Below, piece by piece: positions 27,615 through 36,553 of a DNA stretch of 64,000 nucleotides. The position numbers and the translations under genes are program-made. This DNA comes from Rhodobacterales bacterium HKCCE3408 (GTDB lineage Bacteria; Pseudomonadota; Alphaproteobacteria; Rhodobacterales; Rhodobacteraceae), in contig WVSN01000012.1 of NCBI GenBank assembly GCA_015689705.1, positions 27,251 through 91,250 of the forward strand, written 5' to 3'. The notes under the pieces were generated by a model, which was not told the DNA's origin, did no database searches, and was given only the letters and a program-made list of their open reading frames with translations. Position 1 is the stretch's first letter. Each line of letters starts with the position of its first letter.

Positions 27615-30600
27615 GCCGCCTTCGCTTCCGCCTTCTCGGCGAGGTCCCGGGCCACCGCGAAGGCGCCCTTGATCCGGTCGGCATCGCTTTTCCAGTCGCG
27701 GCGGACGACGATCTTGTTGTCGCGGACCTTCGCGAGCCCGTTCTGGTTCTGCACGAATTCCACGAGGCCGCCGGGATTGGCGAACTTGTCGTTGTGGAAC
27801 TGGATCGTCGCGCCCTTCGGCCCGGCATCCATCCGGGCGATCCCGGCGCGCTTGCACATCGCCTTGATCCGCACGACGAGCATCAGTGTGTTCACCTCGC
27901 GCGGGAGCTTGCCGAACCGGTCGATCAGCTCGGCCGCGAAGCCCTCGAGCTCGACCTTGGTCGTCAGCTGAGACAGTCGCCGGTAGAGCCCCAACCGCAC
28001 GTCGAGATCGGGCACATACTCCTCCGGGATCAGCACCGGAACGCCCAGGTTGATCGTCGGCGCCCATTGCCCGTCATCGTCGGTCAGCGCCTCGGCCGTG
28101 CCGGCGCGGATGGACGCGATCGCCTCTTCCAGCATGGACTGGTACAGTTCGAACCCAACCTCGCGGACATGGCCGGACTGTTCCTCGCCCACGATGTTGC
28201 CGGCACCCCGGATGTCGAGATCCTGGCTCGCGATGGTGAAACCGGCGCCGAGGCTGTCGAGGGAGCCGAGGACGCGCAGACGCTTCTCGGCGGCCGGCGT
28301 CAGCTTCTGGCGCACCTTTGTGGTGAGGTAGGCATAGGCGCGGGTCTTCGCCCGCCCGACCCGGCCGCGGATCTGGTAAAGCTGCGCGAGGCCGAACATG
28401 TCGGCGCGGTGGATGACCATCGTGTTCGCCGTCGGGATGTCGATGCCCGACTCGATGATCGTCGTGGCCAGCAGCACGTCGTACTTGCCGTCGTAGAAGG
28501 CGTTCATCCGGTCGTCGAGCTCGCCCGCCGCCATCTGGCCATGGGCGGTGACGAAGGTCACCTCGGGCACCTGCTCGCGGAGGAACTCCTCCATCTCCGG
28601 CATGTCCTGGATACGCGGGACGACGAAGAAGGACTGCCCGCCGCGATAATGCTCGCGCAGCAGCGCCTCGCGGATCGTGACCGGGTCGAATTCGCTGACA
28701 TAGGTCCGGATCGCCAGCCGGTCGACCGGCGGCGTCCCGATGAGCGACAGGTCCCGCACACCCGACAACGACATCTGCAGCGTGCGCGGGATGGGTGTCG
28801 CGGACAGCGTGAGGACATGGACCTCGGACCGCATCTCCTTCAGCCGCTCCTTGTGGGTGACGCCGAAGCGCTGCTCCTCGTCGATGACCAGAAGGCCGAG
28901 ATTCTTGAACCGGATGCCCTTGGCCAGCAGCGCATGCGTGCCGATGACGATATCGACCGAGCCGTCGGCCATGCCCTTCCGCGTCTCCTCCGCCTCGCGC
29001 TGCGAGACGAAGCGCGACAGCTGCCGGACGTTCATCGGGAAGCCGCGGAACCGGTCGCGGAAAGTCTGGGCGTGCTGGCGCGACAGAAGCGTGGTCGGCG
29101 CGATCACCGCGACCTGCTGACCGGCGGCGGCGGCGACGAAGGCCGCGCGCATCGCGACCTCGGTCTTGCCGAAGCCCACGTCGCCAACGATGAGCCGGTC
29201 CATCGGCCGGCCGCGCGCGAAATCCTCCATCACGTCGTGGATGGCCGAAAGCTGGTCGTCGGTCTCCTCGTAGGGGAAGCGGGCGGCGAAGGCCTCCCAC
29301 ATCTCCCCCGGCGGCTCGAGCACCGGGGCGTGGCGCAACTCCCGCTCGGCCGCGACGCGGATCAGCCGGTCGGCGATCTCGCGGATGCGCTGCTTGAGCT
29401 TCGCCTTCTTCGCCTGCCATGCACCGCCACCGAGCCGGTCGAGAAGCCCTTCCTCGTGACCGTAGCGGCTGAGAAGCTCGATATTCTCCACCGGCAGGAA
29501 CAGCCGGTCGCCCCCGGCATATTCCAGCGCAATGCATTCATGCGGCGCGCCCATCGCGGTCACGGTCTCAAGCCCGGTGTAGCGGCCTACACCGTGATCG
29601 ACATGGACGATCAGGTCGCCCGGACTGAGCGACTGCGCCTCGGTCAGGTAGTTCTCGGCCCGGCGCGTCTTCCGCTTGGGACGGATCAGCCGGTCGCCGA
29701 GCACATCCTGTTCGGATATGACGGTAAGGCCCTTGCCGGTGAACCCTTCCTCGAGCGGCCAGACCGCAAGATGAACGCGGCCCGGCCCGGCGATGCCGCG
29801 GGCATCGTCGATGGGTTTCAGTCCGGACAGCCCCTCATCCTCCAGAAGCCCCGACAGACGCTCCCGCGCGCCGTCGGAGAACGAGGCGATGACCACCGCA
29901 TCGCTCTGCGCCCGCGCTTGAACATGGTCGGCCAGGGCCTTGAAGAGGCTCACGGATTCCTGCTGGCGCTCGGGCGCGAAAGTCCGGCCGGTGCGCCCGC
30001 CGGCGTCGATCATGCCGGGGCCGGAGGCCTGCGGCAGCGGGCTGAACGCCATCACACGCCGGTCACCGAGCGCGTCGGTCCACGCCGTATCAGTCAGATA
30101 CAGCGTTTCCGGCGGGATCGGCTTGTAGACGCTGTCGAGCCGGCCCTTCTGTGTCAGCGCGGTCTTGCGGGCGTCGTACTGGTCGACGATCGACTCCCAC
30201 CGGCTGTCGCGCTGCGCAACGGTCTGCGCGTCAAGCGTCACGCTCGCGCCCGGCAGGTAGTCGAACAGCGTCTCCAGTTTCTCGTGAAAGAACGGCAGCC
30301 AGTGTTCCATGCCGGCATGTTTCCGGCCCGCACTGACCGCTTCGTACAGCGGATCGTCGGTTCCGGCGGCGCCGAACTCGATCCGGTAGTTCTGGCGGAA
30401 ACGGGTGATCGCGGCGTCGTCCAGCACGATCTCGGACATGGGCGCGAGTTCCACCCGCTCCAGCGTCTCGACCGTGCGCTGCGTGGCCGCGTCGAAACGG
30501 CGCGCGCCGTCGAGCACGTCGCCGAAGAGATCGAGCCGCACCGGCCCCGACTCGCCCGGCGGCCAGACGTCGATGATGCCGCCGCGCACGGCATAGTCGC

Positions 30601-31072
30601 CCGGTTCGGTCACCGTCGGCGCCTGGGTATAGCCCATGCGGACGAGGAAAGCGCGGAGCGCGTCGTCGTCGATCCGTCCGCCGACCCTGGCCGCGAACCG
30701 CGCATCGTCGAGCATCGCGCGGGGCGGCACGTACTGCATCGCCGCGCTGAGCGTCGTGAGCAGCACGAAGCGCCCGGACAGCCCACCGGCCAGCGCCGCC
30801 AGCGTCGACATGCGCGCCGCCGAGATCTCGGCATTGGGCGACATGCGGTCATAGGGCAGGCAGTCCCAGGCCGGAAAGGTCAGGACCGGCATCGTGGGAT
30901 CGAAGAAGGCGATCGCGGCGGCCATCGCGGCCAGCCGCTTGTCGTCGCGCGCGACATGGACCACCGGACCGTCCGCCCGGGCCACCTCGTCGAGGAGAAC
31001 GCGCGCGTCGAACCCTTCGGGTGCGCCGCCGACGGAAATCTGTGCCGGGGAGGTCGTCATGCGCAGGCCCAT
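27611..31072 (-). CDS. mfd: Transcription-repair coupling factor Mfd
   Basis: The 1153-residue ATP-dependent translocase that removes RNA polymerase stalled at DNA damage and recruits UvrA. The N-terminal UvrB-like domains span about residues 1-340. The RNA-polymerase-interaction domain lies at about 470-540 (GDLIVHVDHGVGRYTGLE). The helicase motors follow: Walker A region DRLIVGDVGFGKTEVAMRAA, DEEQ box VIDEEQRFGVTHKE, motif III LSATPIPRTLQMS, and motif VI QIRGRVGRAKTRAYAYL. TRCF domain D7 is C-terminal. GTG/ATG context at the start is ordinary; the second Met (31060) is also possible. Confidence 0.97.
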   Translation of the reverse strand: MGLRMTTSPAQISVGGAPEGFDARVLLDEVARADGPVVHVARDDKRLAAMAAAIAFFDPTMPVLTFPAWDCLPYDRMSPNAEISAARMSTLAALAGGLSGRFVLLTTLSAAMQYVPPRAMLDDARFAARVGGRIDDDALRAFLVRMGYTQAPTVTEPGDYAVRGGIIDVWPPGESGPVRLDLFGDVLDGARRFDAATQRTVETLERVELAPMSEIVLDDAAITRFRQNYRIEFGAAGTDDPLYEAVSAGRKHAGMEHWLPFFHEKLETLFDYLPGASVTLDAQTVAQRDSRWESIVDQYDARKTALTQKGRLDSVYKPIPPETLYLTDTAWTDALGDRRVMAFSPLPQASGPGMIDAGGRTGRTFAPERQQESVSLFKALADHVQARAQSDAVVIASFSDGARERLSGLLEDEGLSGLKPIDDARGIAGPGRVHLAVWPLEEGFTGKGLTVISEQDVLGDRLIRPKRKTRRAENYLTEAQSLSPGDLIVHVDHGVGRYTGLETVTAMGAPHECIALEYAGGDRLFLPVENIELLSRYGHEEGLLDRLGGGAWQAKKAKLKQRIREIADRLIRVAAERELRHAPVLEPPGEMWEAFAARFPYEETDDQLSAIHDVMEDFARGRPMDRLIVGDVGFGKTEVAMRAAFVAAAAGQQVAVIAPTTLLSRQHAQTFRDRFRGFPMNVRQLSRFVSQREAEETRKGMADGSVDIVIGTHALLAKGIRFKNLGLLVIDEEQRFGVTHKERLKEMRSEVHVLTLSATPIPRTLQMSLSGVRDLSLIGTPPVDRLAIRTYVSEFDPVTIREALLREHYRGGQSFFVVPRIQDMPEMEEFLREQVPEVTFVTAHGQMAAGELDDRMNAFYDGKYDVLLATTIIESGIDIPTANTMVIHRADMFGLAQLYQIRGRVGRAKTRAYAYLTTKVRQKLTPAAEKRLRVLGSLDSLGAGFTIASQDLDIRGAGNIVGEEQSGHVREVGFELYQSMLEEAIASIRAGTAEALTDDDGQWAPTINLGVPVLIPEEYVPDLDVRLGLYRRLSQLTTKVELEGFAAELIDRFGKLPREVNTLMLVVRIKAMCKRAGIARMDAGPKGATIQFHNDKFANPGGLVEFVQNQNGLAKVRDNKIVVRRDWKSDADRIKGAFAVARDLAEKAEAKAA

Positions 31073-31091
31073 ACCGCCTGCCTGTCCGGAG

Positions 31092-31649
31092 TCAAGTTCC
31101 CCGCAGCAGCGGATCGACCGTGACGTTCACGTACATGCCCCAGAAGGCGGTGATGAAGATGAAGACGATGCCCATGATCTGCACGCCGAGCCGGTGTACC
31201 CGCAGCGCCCCCGGCACGTCCTCGAAATTGCGCTCGCGCAGGCGGCGGGCGGTGTGCAGCGACCAGATGCCGATCAGGACGAGCGGCGCGGTCAGAAGGA
31301 ACAGCGCCTGGCAGAACTCGCTGTCGTAGAACCAGCCCATGACCACGAGACCGGTGAGCAGGAAGGCGGTGAAGGCGGTCGCCGCGACGCCGGAATACTG
31401 CACCAGTGACAGAAGCCGGTTCACGTTCACCTCGGCCAGCACCTGAAGGTCGTGCGCCGCCTGGTCGTGGCCGCGCCGGGCGCGCAGGACGAGATCGTAG
31501 GGCACGCCGAGGCACCAGTGGCTGACCGACGACCACAAAGCGGCCAGCACGATCCAGTACCAGAGGTTTGAAAAGGAGCGCAGATCGATGACCTGCCGCA
31601 CCTGATCGAGAATGGCGAAATCCAAGGAGAAACCCGTTTCCTGCGTCAC
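31092..31649 (-). CDS. Small integral membrane protein, unknown function
   Basis: A 185-residue protein with three to four hydrophobic segments: about residues 28-46 (LWYWIVLAALWSSVSHWCLG), 84-106 (GVAATAFTAFLLTGLVVMGW), 112-131 (CQALFLLTAPLVLIGIWSLH) and 155-175 (IMGIVFIFITAFWGMYVNVT). The start is a GTG at 31649. Similar Rhodobacteraceae proteins have been labelled components of a SufBCD complex, but I see no Suf gene nearby and do not support that name. It stands 19 bp upstream of mfd on the same strand and may be cotranscribed with it. Function is unknown. Confidence 0.75.
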   Translation of the reverse strand: MTQETGFSLDFAILDQVRQVIDLRSFSNLWYWIVLAALWSSVSHWCLGVPYDLVLRARRGHDQAAHDLQVLAEVNVNRLLSLVQYSGVAATAFTAFLLTGLVVMGWFYDSEFCQALFLLTAPLVLIGIWSLHTARRLRERNFEDVPGALRVHRLGVQIMGIVFIFITAFWGMYVNVTVDPLLRGT

Positions 31650-31751
31650 GGGTGTTTCTAGTCACGGTGCGGGCGGGTTTCCAGCCTTGAGATGGACGCG
31701 CGGCTGTGCGACGCCTGACGTGGCTTCGAAACAACAAGAGGTGCGGGTTCC

Positions 31752-32744
31752 ATGACCAGAGGGCCCTTCCCCACGACCCGCTTCCGCCGCACCCGCGCAA
31801 CCCCATCCCTGAGAAACCTCGTCCGCGAGACCGAACTGTCGGTCAACGACCTGATCTGGCCGGTCTTCGTCTGCGACGGGACGAACGAGCGGCAGAAAGT
31901 CGTGTCGATGCCCGGGGTCGAGCGGCGCTCGGTCGACCTGATCGTGGAGGCCGCGCGCGAGGCGGCCGATCTCGGCATCCCGGCGATCTGCCTCTTTCCC
32001 TATACCGACGCCTCGCTCAAGACCGAGCTCTGCGAGGAAGCCTGGAACCCCGACAACCTGTCCAATCGCGCCATCCGCGCGATCCGCGACGCCGGGATCG
32101 CGATCGCGGTGATGACCGATATCGCGCTCGATCCCTACAATGCCAACGGCCATGACGGGATCGTCCGGGACGGCGTCATCGTGAACGACGAGACGGTCGA
32201 GGCGCTGGTGAAGATGGCGCTGGCCCAGGCCGAGGCCGGGGCCGACATCCTCGGGCCGTCGGACATGATGGACGGCCGGATCGGGGCCATCCGCGCCGCG
32301 CTCGAGGCCGAGGGGCACCAGGGCGTCACGATTATGTCCTACGCGGCGAAGTTCGCCTCGGCCTTCTACGGGCCGTTCCGCGACGCGGTGGGCGCGTCGG
32401 GGGCGCTGAAGGGGGACAAGAAGACCTATCAGATCGATCCGGCGAACCGGAACGAGGCGCTGGCCTGCGTCGCCCGCGACCTCGCCGAGGGGGCCGACAT
32501 GGTGATGGTGAAGCCCGGGTTGCCCTATCTCGACATGGTACGCGCGGTGAAGGACGCCTTCGGCGCGCCGACCTATGCCTATCAGGTGTCGGGCGAATAC
32601 GCGATGATCGAGGCCGCGGCGGCCAACGGCTGGATCGACGGCGACAAGGTCATGCTGGAGAGCCTGATGGCGTTCCGGCGCGCGGGCTGCGACGGCGTGC
32701 TGACCTATTTCGCGCCCCGGGTGGCGAAGGCGCTGAACGGCTGA
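31752..32744 (+). CDS. hemB: Delta-aminolevulinic acid dehydratase (porphobilinogen synthase)
   Basis: A 330-residue enzyme condensing two 5-aminolevulinates into porphobilinogen in haem and tetrapyrrole synthesis. The active-site lysines lie in IMSYAAKFASAFYGPF and MVMVKPGLPYLD. The zinc-cysteine motif of E. coli and human enzymes is replaced by MTDIALDPYNANGHDG, with no Cys. This is the metal-independent or Mg-type variant known in Rhodobacter and others. The ATG at 31752 fits the conserved start. A REP-like repeat follows the stop. It is divergent from the small membrane protein. Confidence 0.96.
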   Translation: MTRGPFPTTRFRRTRATPSLRNLVRETELSVNDLIWPVFVCDGTNERQKVVSMPGVERRSVDLIVEAAREAADLGIPAICLFPYTDASLKTELCEEAWNPDNLSNRAIRAIRDAGIAIAVMTDIALDPYNANGHDGIVRDGVIVNDETVEALVKMALAQAEAGADILGPSDMMDGRIGAIRAALEAEGHQGVTIMSYAAKFASAFYGPFRDAVGASGALKGDKKTYQIDPANRNEALACVARDLAEGADMVMVKPGLPYLDMVRAVKDAFGAPTYAYQVSGEYAMIEAAAANGWIDGDKVMLESLMAFRRAGCDGVLTYFAPRVAKALNG

Positions 32745-32748
32745 CCGG

Positions 32749-32796
32749 CCGGGGGCGCTGCCCCCGGACCCCCGAAGGTATTTTGAAAGCAAAGAT
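32749..32796 (+). repeat. REP-like intergenic repeat, copy 3
   Basis: A stem CCGGGGGC-GCT-GCCCCCGG (32749-32767), then ACCCCCGAAGGTATTTTGAA and AGCAAAGAT. Relative to copy 2 it has a small change in the linker but the same order: GC hairpin, CCCCG, TATTTT, AGCAAAGA. It begins 5 bp after hemB and may serve as its transcript end. Confidence 0.75.
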
Positions 32797-32955
32797 GAAG
32801 ATGGGGTGGCGCAACCCGTGGTGGGGGGCGCCCCAACTATCCACATCCGCTTGGGTTTTGCGAGATGACAAGGCCGCGCGCGCGGGGTAGAGTAACACGC
32901 GAAGCCGGGCTCCAGATCCGGCCCCCTTGAGGCATCATCTGGCAGGAGAGCACAC

Positions 32956-33510
32956 ATGACCCATCTGACCCGACGCACCCTCGTCCTTTCGGCCGCAGCC
33001 CTGCCGCTTGCGGCCTGCGGCGGCGGCATCAATTCCGACGGCGGCGCGCGGATCGACGCCCGCGTCGATAACGCGATCCAGTTCATGTATTCCGAGGTGC
33101 CGGGCACGCAGCAGCTGGCGCAGGATGCGGCCGGTATGCTGGTCATGCCGCTCGTGACCGAGGCCGGCTTCGGCTTCGGCGGCGCCTATGGGCGCGGCGC
33201 GCTTCGGATCGGCGGCACGACGGTGGACTACTACTCCGCCACTTCGGGCAGCTTCGGCTTCCAGATCGGCGCGCAGCAATACGCCCATACGCTGTTCTTC
33301 ATGACGCAGGACGCGCTTGCCAATTTCCGCGCCTCGCCGGGCTGGTCGGCCGGTGCGGGCGTGCGCTACGCCGTCACGACCGAGGCCGGCGATATCGGCG
33401 TCGACACCACGACGCTCATCGACCCGGTGATCGCCGTGGTCTACGGGCAGGCCGGTCTGATCGTCGGCGCGACGCTGGAAGGCACCCGCTACACCCGCAT
33501 CCTGCCCTGA
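32956..33510 (+). CDS. YSC84-like lipoprotein
   Basis: A 184-residue predicted lipoprotein: signal peptide with a twin-Arg-like start (MTHLTRRTLVLSA), lipobox LAAC (Cys about residue 21), then a YSC84/SYLF-type domain (LAQDAAGMLVMPLVTEAGFG; YYSATSGSFGFQIGAQQYAH). The SYLF domain binds lipids in eukaryotes; bacterial roles are unclear. It is probably periplasmic or outer-membrane attached. RBS CAGGAGAG precedes the ATG. A CTATCCACA word (a DnaA-box variant) lies about 120 bp upstream, probably by chance. Confidence 0.85.
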   Translation: MTHLTRRTLVLSAAALPLAACGGGINSDGGARIDARVDNAIQFMYSEVPGTQQLAQDAAGMLVMPLVTEAGFGFGGAYGRGALRIGGTTVDYYSATSGSFGFQIGAQQYAHTLFFMTQDALANFRASPGWSAGAGVRYAVTTEAGDIGVDTTTLIDPVIAVVYGQAGLIVGATLEGTRYTRILP

Positions 33511-33587
33511 TGCCGCACCCGGGCGGGCTTGTGACGCCGCGGCCTTCGCGCTAGCAGGAAGGCCAACCGCCACAGGCCCGAATTCAA

Positions 33588-36056
33588 ATGCTGACCTTCC
33601 TGCGCTGGCTTGTCCGGATCGCTGCGGCCGCCATCGCGCTGGCCGTCATCTCGGTGCTTCTCGCCTGGTGGATGGCGAGCCGGTCGCTGCCGGATTACGA
33701 CCGCGACTGGACCGTTGCGGGCATTTCCGGCCCGGTCGAGATCGTGCGGTCGAACGCGGATGTGCCGCATATCTTCGGCGAGAGCGACGCGGACGTCTAT
33801 TTCGGCCTTGGCTTCGCCCATGCGCAGGATCGTCTCTGGCAGATGCTGATGACGCGGCGCGCGGCACAGGGCCGTCTGTCGGAACTGTTCGGCCCGGCGA
33901 CCGTCGAAATCGACGACCTGATGCGCCGGCTCGATCTCTACGGTCACGCCTCGGCCTCGGTTTCGGCCTTCGATGCAGAGAGCCGCACGGCACTCGAGGC
34001 CTATGCGCGCGGGGTGAACGCCTGGATCGAGCTGGTCTCGACCGAGGCGCTCGGCCGCGGGGCGCCGGAGCTGTTCCTGTTCTCGCCCGAGATCGCGCCT
34101 TGGCGGCCGGCCGACAGTATCGCGGTGTCGGCGATGATGGCGCTGCAACTGGCCGAACACCAGGAAGACGAGGTGCTGCGGGCGCGGACCTCTATGATGC
34201 TCGGCGATCCGGCCCGGCTGGCCGACATCCTGCCGGACGCTCCGGGCACCGGCCTGCGCGAACTGCCACGCTTCTCGAGCCTCTTCGACACGCCGCCGCC
34301 GCGCTACGCCGAAAGCACCGCCATGCCGGACGGCCCGCTCGTGGCCTGGGCGCAGCGCAGCCGGGGCGGCGCGTCGAATGTCTGGGCGGCGGCGCCGGCG
34401 CGTTCGGCCTCGGGCGCGGCGATCCTCGCCAATGACCCGCATCTGGAACTGACGGCGCCATCCACCTGGTATCTCGCCCGGCTGGAACTGAGCACGGGCG
34501 GCGTGATCGGCGGGTCGATCCCCGGCATGCCGGTGGTCCTGATCGGGCGGAACCGGCAGGTCGGATGGGGCATTACCTCGGCCTATCTCGACGATATCGA
34601 CCTCTATGTCGAAGAGCTGAGCCCGGAGAATCCCGAGGAATACCGGACGCCGGAGGGTTGGGCCCGGTTCGAGACCCGGCGCGAGATCATCCGCGTGGCC
34701 GGCGCCGACCCGGTCACGATCACTCTGCGCTTCACCGAAAACGGGCCGGTCATCCCCGGCCGGCACTGGGATTTCGGCACGGTCACCCCGCCCGGTCACG
34801 TCATGTCGATGGCCTGGACGGCGCTGACCGACACCAACACATCGATCCGCACCGGGCTCGAGATCATGCGGTCGGGCAGCGTCGAAGAGGCGATCGAGGC
34901 CGGCCGGCATTTCGTGGCGCCGGCCCAGAACCTCGTCGTCGCCGATACCGAGGGCAATATCGCCATGCAGCTCATCGGGCGCATGCCGTGGCGCGACGAC
35001 GACCACGAGACGCTCGCCCGGATGCCGTCGCGTGGCTGGCTGCCGGAAAACCGCTGGCTCGGTATCCTGCCTTATTCGGGCAATCCGCGGATCGAGGACC
35101 CTGAAAGCGGCATTCTCGGCAACACCAACAACAAGACGGTCGACCGGCCTTTCCCGCTCCATGTCAGCTATGTCTGGGGCGACACGCAGCGGATCACCCG
35201 GCTGGAGCGGCTGATGGGTGCGCGCGAGGTCCATACCCGCGACAGTTTCATCGAGGCGCAGCTCGACACCGTCTCGGCGGCCGCGCGGAACGTGCTGCCG
35301 CTGGTGGCGCGCGACCTGTGGTTCCCCGGAGAGCCCGCCGCCCCCGGCACGATGGAGCGCCGCCGCCAGCAGGCGCTGGCGCTGCTGCGCGAGTGGAACG
35401 GCGAGATGAACGAACATCTGCCCGAGCCGCTGATCTACGCCGCCTGGATGCGGGCGCTGCAACAGCGGCTGATCCGCGACGATCTCGGCCCGCTGGCCAC
35501 GGAATTCGAGGTGGTCGAACCGCTGTTCCTCGAGCGGGTCTATCGCGACGTCGACGGGGCGAGCGCATGGTGCGACGTCATCCCCTCGACCGAGGTCGAG
35601 ACCTGCACGGAGATCGCCGCGCTGGCGCTCGATGACGCGCTGCAATGGCTCGAGGAACGCTACGGGCCGAACATGGAGAGCTGGCGGTGGGGCACGGCGC
35701 ACGAGGCGGTGCACATGCACCCCGTGCTCGGCCGTTCGGCGCTGTTTTCGTGGGTCGTGAACATCCGCCAGTCGACCTCGGGCGGCGACCATACGCTGAT
35801 GCGCGGGGCGAGCCCGGGTAATCTGCCCGATCCGTTCCTGAATACCCATGCCGCCGGATACCGGGGCGTCTACGATTTCGCCGATCCCGACAGCTCGGTC
35901 TTCGTGATCGCCACGGGCCAGTCGGGCCACCCGCTCAGCCCGCATTACGACGATCTGGGCGAGTTGTGGCGGCGCGGCGAATACATCCCGATGTCGCTCG
36001 ACCCCGAGCTTGCGCGGGCCGGCAATATCGGCGTCACCGTGCTGAGTCCACCGTGA
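33588..36056 (+). CDS. Penicillin acylase-family Ntn hydrolase
   Basis: An 822-residue pre-pro enzyme of the penicillin amidase/AHL-acylase/cephalosporin acylase family. An N-terminal membrane/signal segment (residues about 5-32) precedes the alpha subunit. The autocleavage site is RGGA-SNVW, with nucleophile Ser263 at the start of the beta subunit, and DPHLELTAPSTWYLARLELS follows. Asn in NTNNKTVDRP is the oxyanion asparagine region. It would act in the periplasm on an amide such as an acyl-homoserine lactone, a beta-lactam side chain or an N-acyl amino acid; specificity is not readable. Its stop overlaps the next GTG by 4 bp. Confidence 0.88.
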   Translation: MLTFLRWLVRIAAAAIALAVISVLLAWWMASRSLPDYDRDWTVAGISGPVEIVRSNADVPHIFGESDADVYFGLGFAHAQDRLWQMLMTRRAAQGRLSELFGPATVEIDDLMRRLDLYGHASASVSAFDAESRTALEAYARGVNAWIELVSTEALGRGAPELFLFSPEIAPWRPADSIAVSAMMALQLAEHQEDEVLRARTSMMLGDPARLADILPDAPGTGLRELPRFSSLFDTPPPRYAESTAMPDGPLVAWAQRSRGGASNVWAAAPARSASGAAILANDPHLELTAPSTWYLARLELSTGGVIGGSIPGMPVVLIGRNRQVGWGITSAYLDDIDLYVEELSPENPEEYRTPEGWARFETRREIIRVAGADPVTITLRFTENGPVIPGRHWDFGTVTPPGHVMSMAWTALTDTNTSIRTGLEIMRSGSVEEAIEAGRHFVAPAQNLVVADTEGNIAMQLIGRMPWRDDDHETLARMPSRGWLPENRWLGILPYSGNPRIEDPESGILGNTNNKTVDRPFPLHVSYVWGDTQRITRLERLMGAREVHTRDSFIEAQLDTVSAAARNVLPLVARDLWFPGEPAAPGTMERRRQQALALLREWNGEMNEHLPEPLIYAAWMRALQQRLIRDDLGPLATEFEVVEPLFLERVYRDVDGASAWCDVIPSTEVETCTEIAALALDDALQWLEERYGPNMESWRWGTAHEAVHMHPVLGRSALFSWVVNIRQSTSGGDHTLMRGASPGNLPDPFLNTHAAGYRGVYDFADPDSSVFVIATGQSGHPLSPHYDDLGELWRRGEYIPMSLDPELARAGNIGVTVLSPP

Positions 36057-36553
36057 CGATCTTGCGCACCGACCGTCTTGTGCTGCGCCGGGCGCGGATG
36101 GCGGATGCGGCGGACATGCACGAGATCTTCTCCGACCCCGAACCGATGCGCTTCTGGTCTCAGGCGCCGCACGCTTCGATGGAGGAGACGGAGCGCTGGC
36201 TGGCGGCCGTCGTCAACGCCGATCCCGCCAGTTCAGACGACTTCATCGTCGAGCGGGATGGCAAGGCTATCGGCAAGTGCGGCGTCTGGAAGGCGCCCGA
36301 GATCGGCATCATGCTGCATCCGGGTCACTGGCGGCAGGGCCTCGGGCGCGAGGCGATGGCGGCCGTGATCGCGCATATCTTCGCGACCCGCGACTGGCCC
36401 GAGATCACGGCCGATATCGACCCGGACAACGCCGCATCGCTCGCGCTGTTCGAAGGGCTCGGGTTCCGTCGGACGGGCTACGGGAAGAATACCTTCCACT
36501 TCGGCGGCAAGTGGTACGACTCCGTGTATCTCGCGCTGCCGCGTCAGGGCTGA
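36053..36553 (+). CDS. GNAT family N-acetyltransferase
   Basis: A 166-residue RimJ/RimL-type acetyltransferase starting at GTG 36053, overlapping the acylase stop. Motifs: ILRTDRLVLRRARMADAADM at the N-terminus, KAIGKCGVWKAPEIGIMLHP for strand 4 and GHWRQGLGREAMAAVIAHIF for the acetyl-CoA loop. The end is ASLALFEGLGFRRTGYGKNT. The target is unknown; coupling to the acylase is suggestive only. It converges on the EAL gene with a 10-bp overlap. Confidence 0.85.
   Translation: MTILRTDRLVLRRARMADAADMHEIFSDPEPMRFWSQAPHASMEETERWLAAVVNADPASSDDFIVERDGKAIGKCGVWKAPEIGIMLHPGHWRQGLGREAMAAVIAHIFATRDWPEITADIDPDNAASLALFEGLGFRRTGYGKNTFHFGGKWYDSVYLALPRQG

Noticed and set aside
27575..31123. 1182-residue open frame opposite mfd
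   Set aside because: Long open antisense frames are usual in GC-rich genes; the minus strand encodes a complete Mfd.
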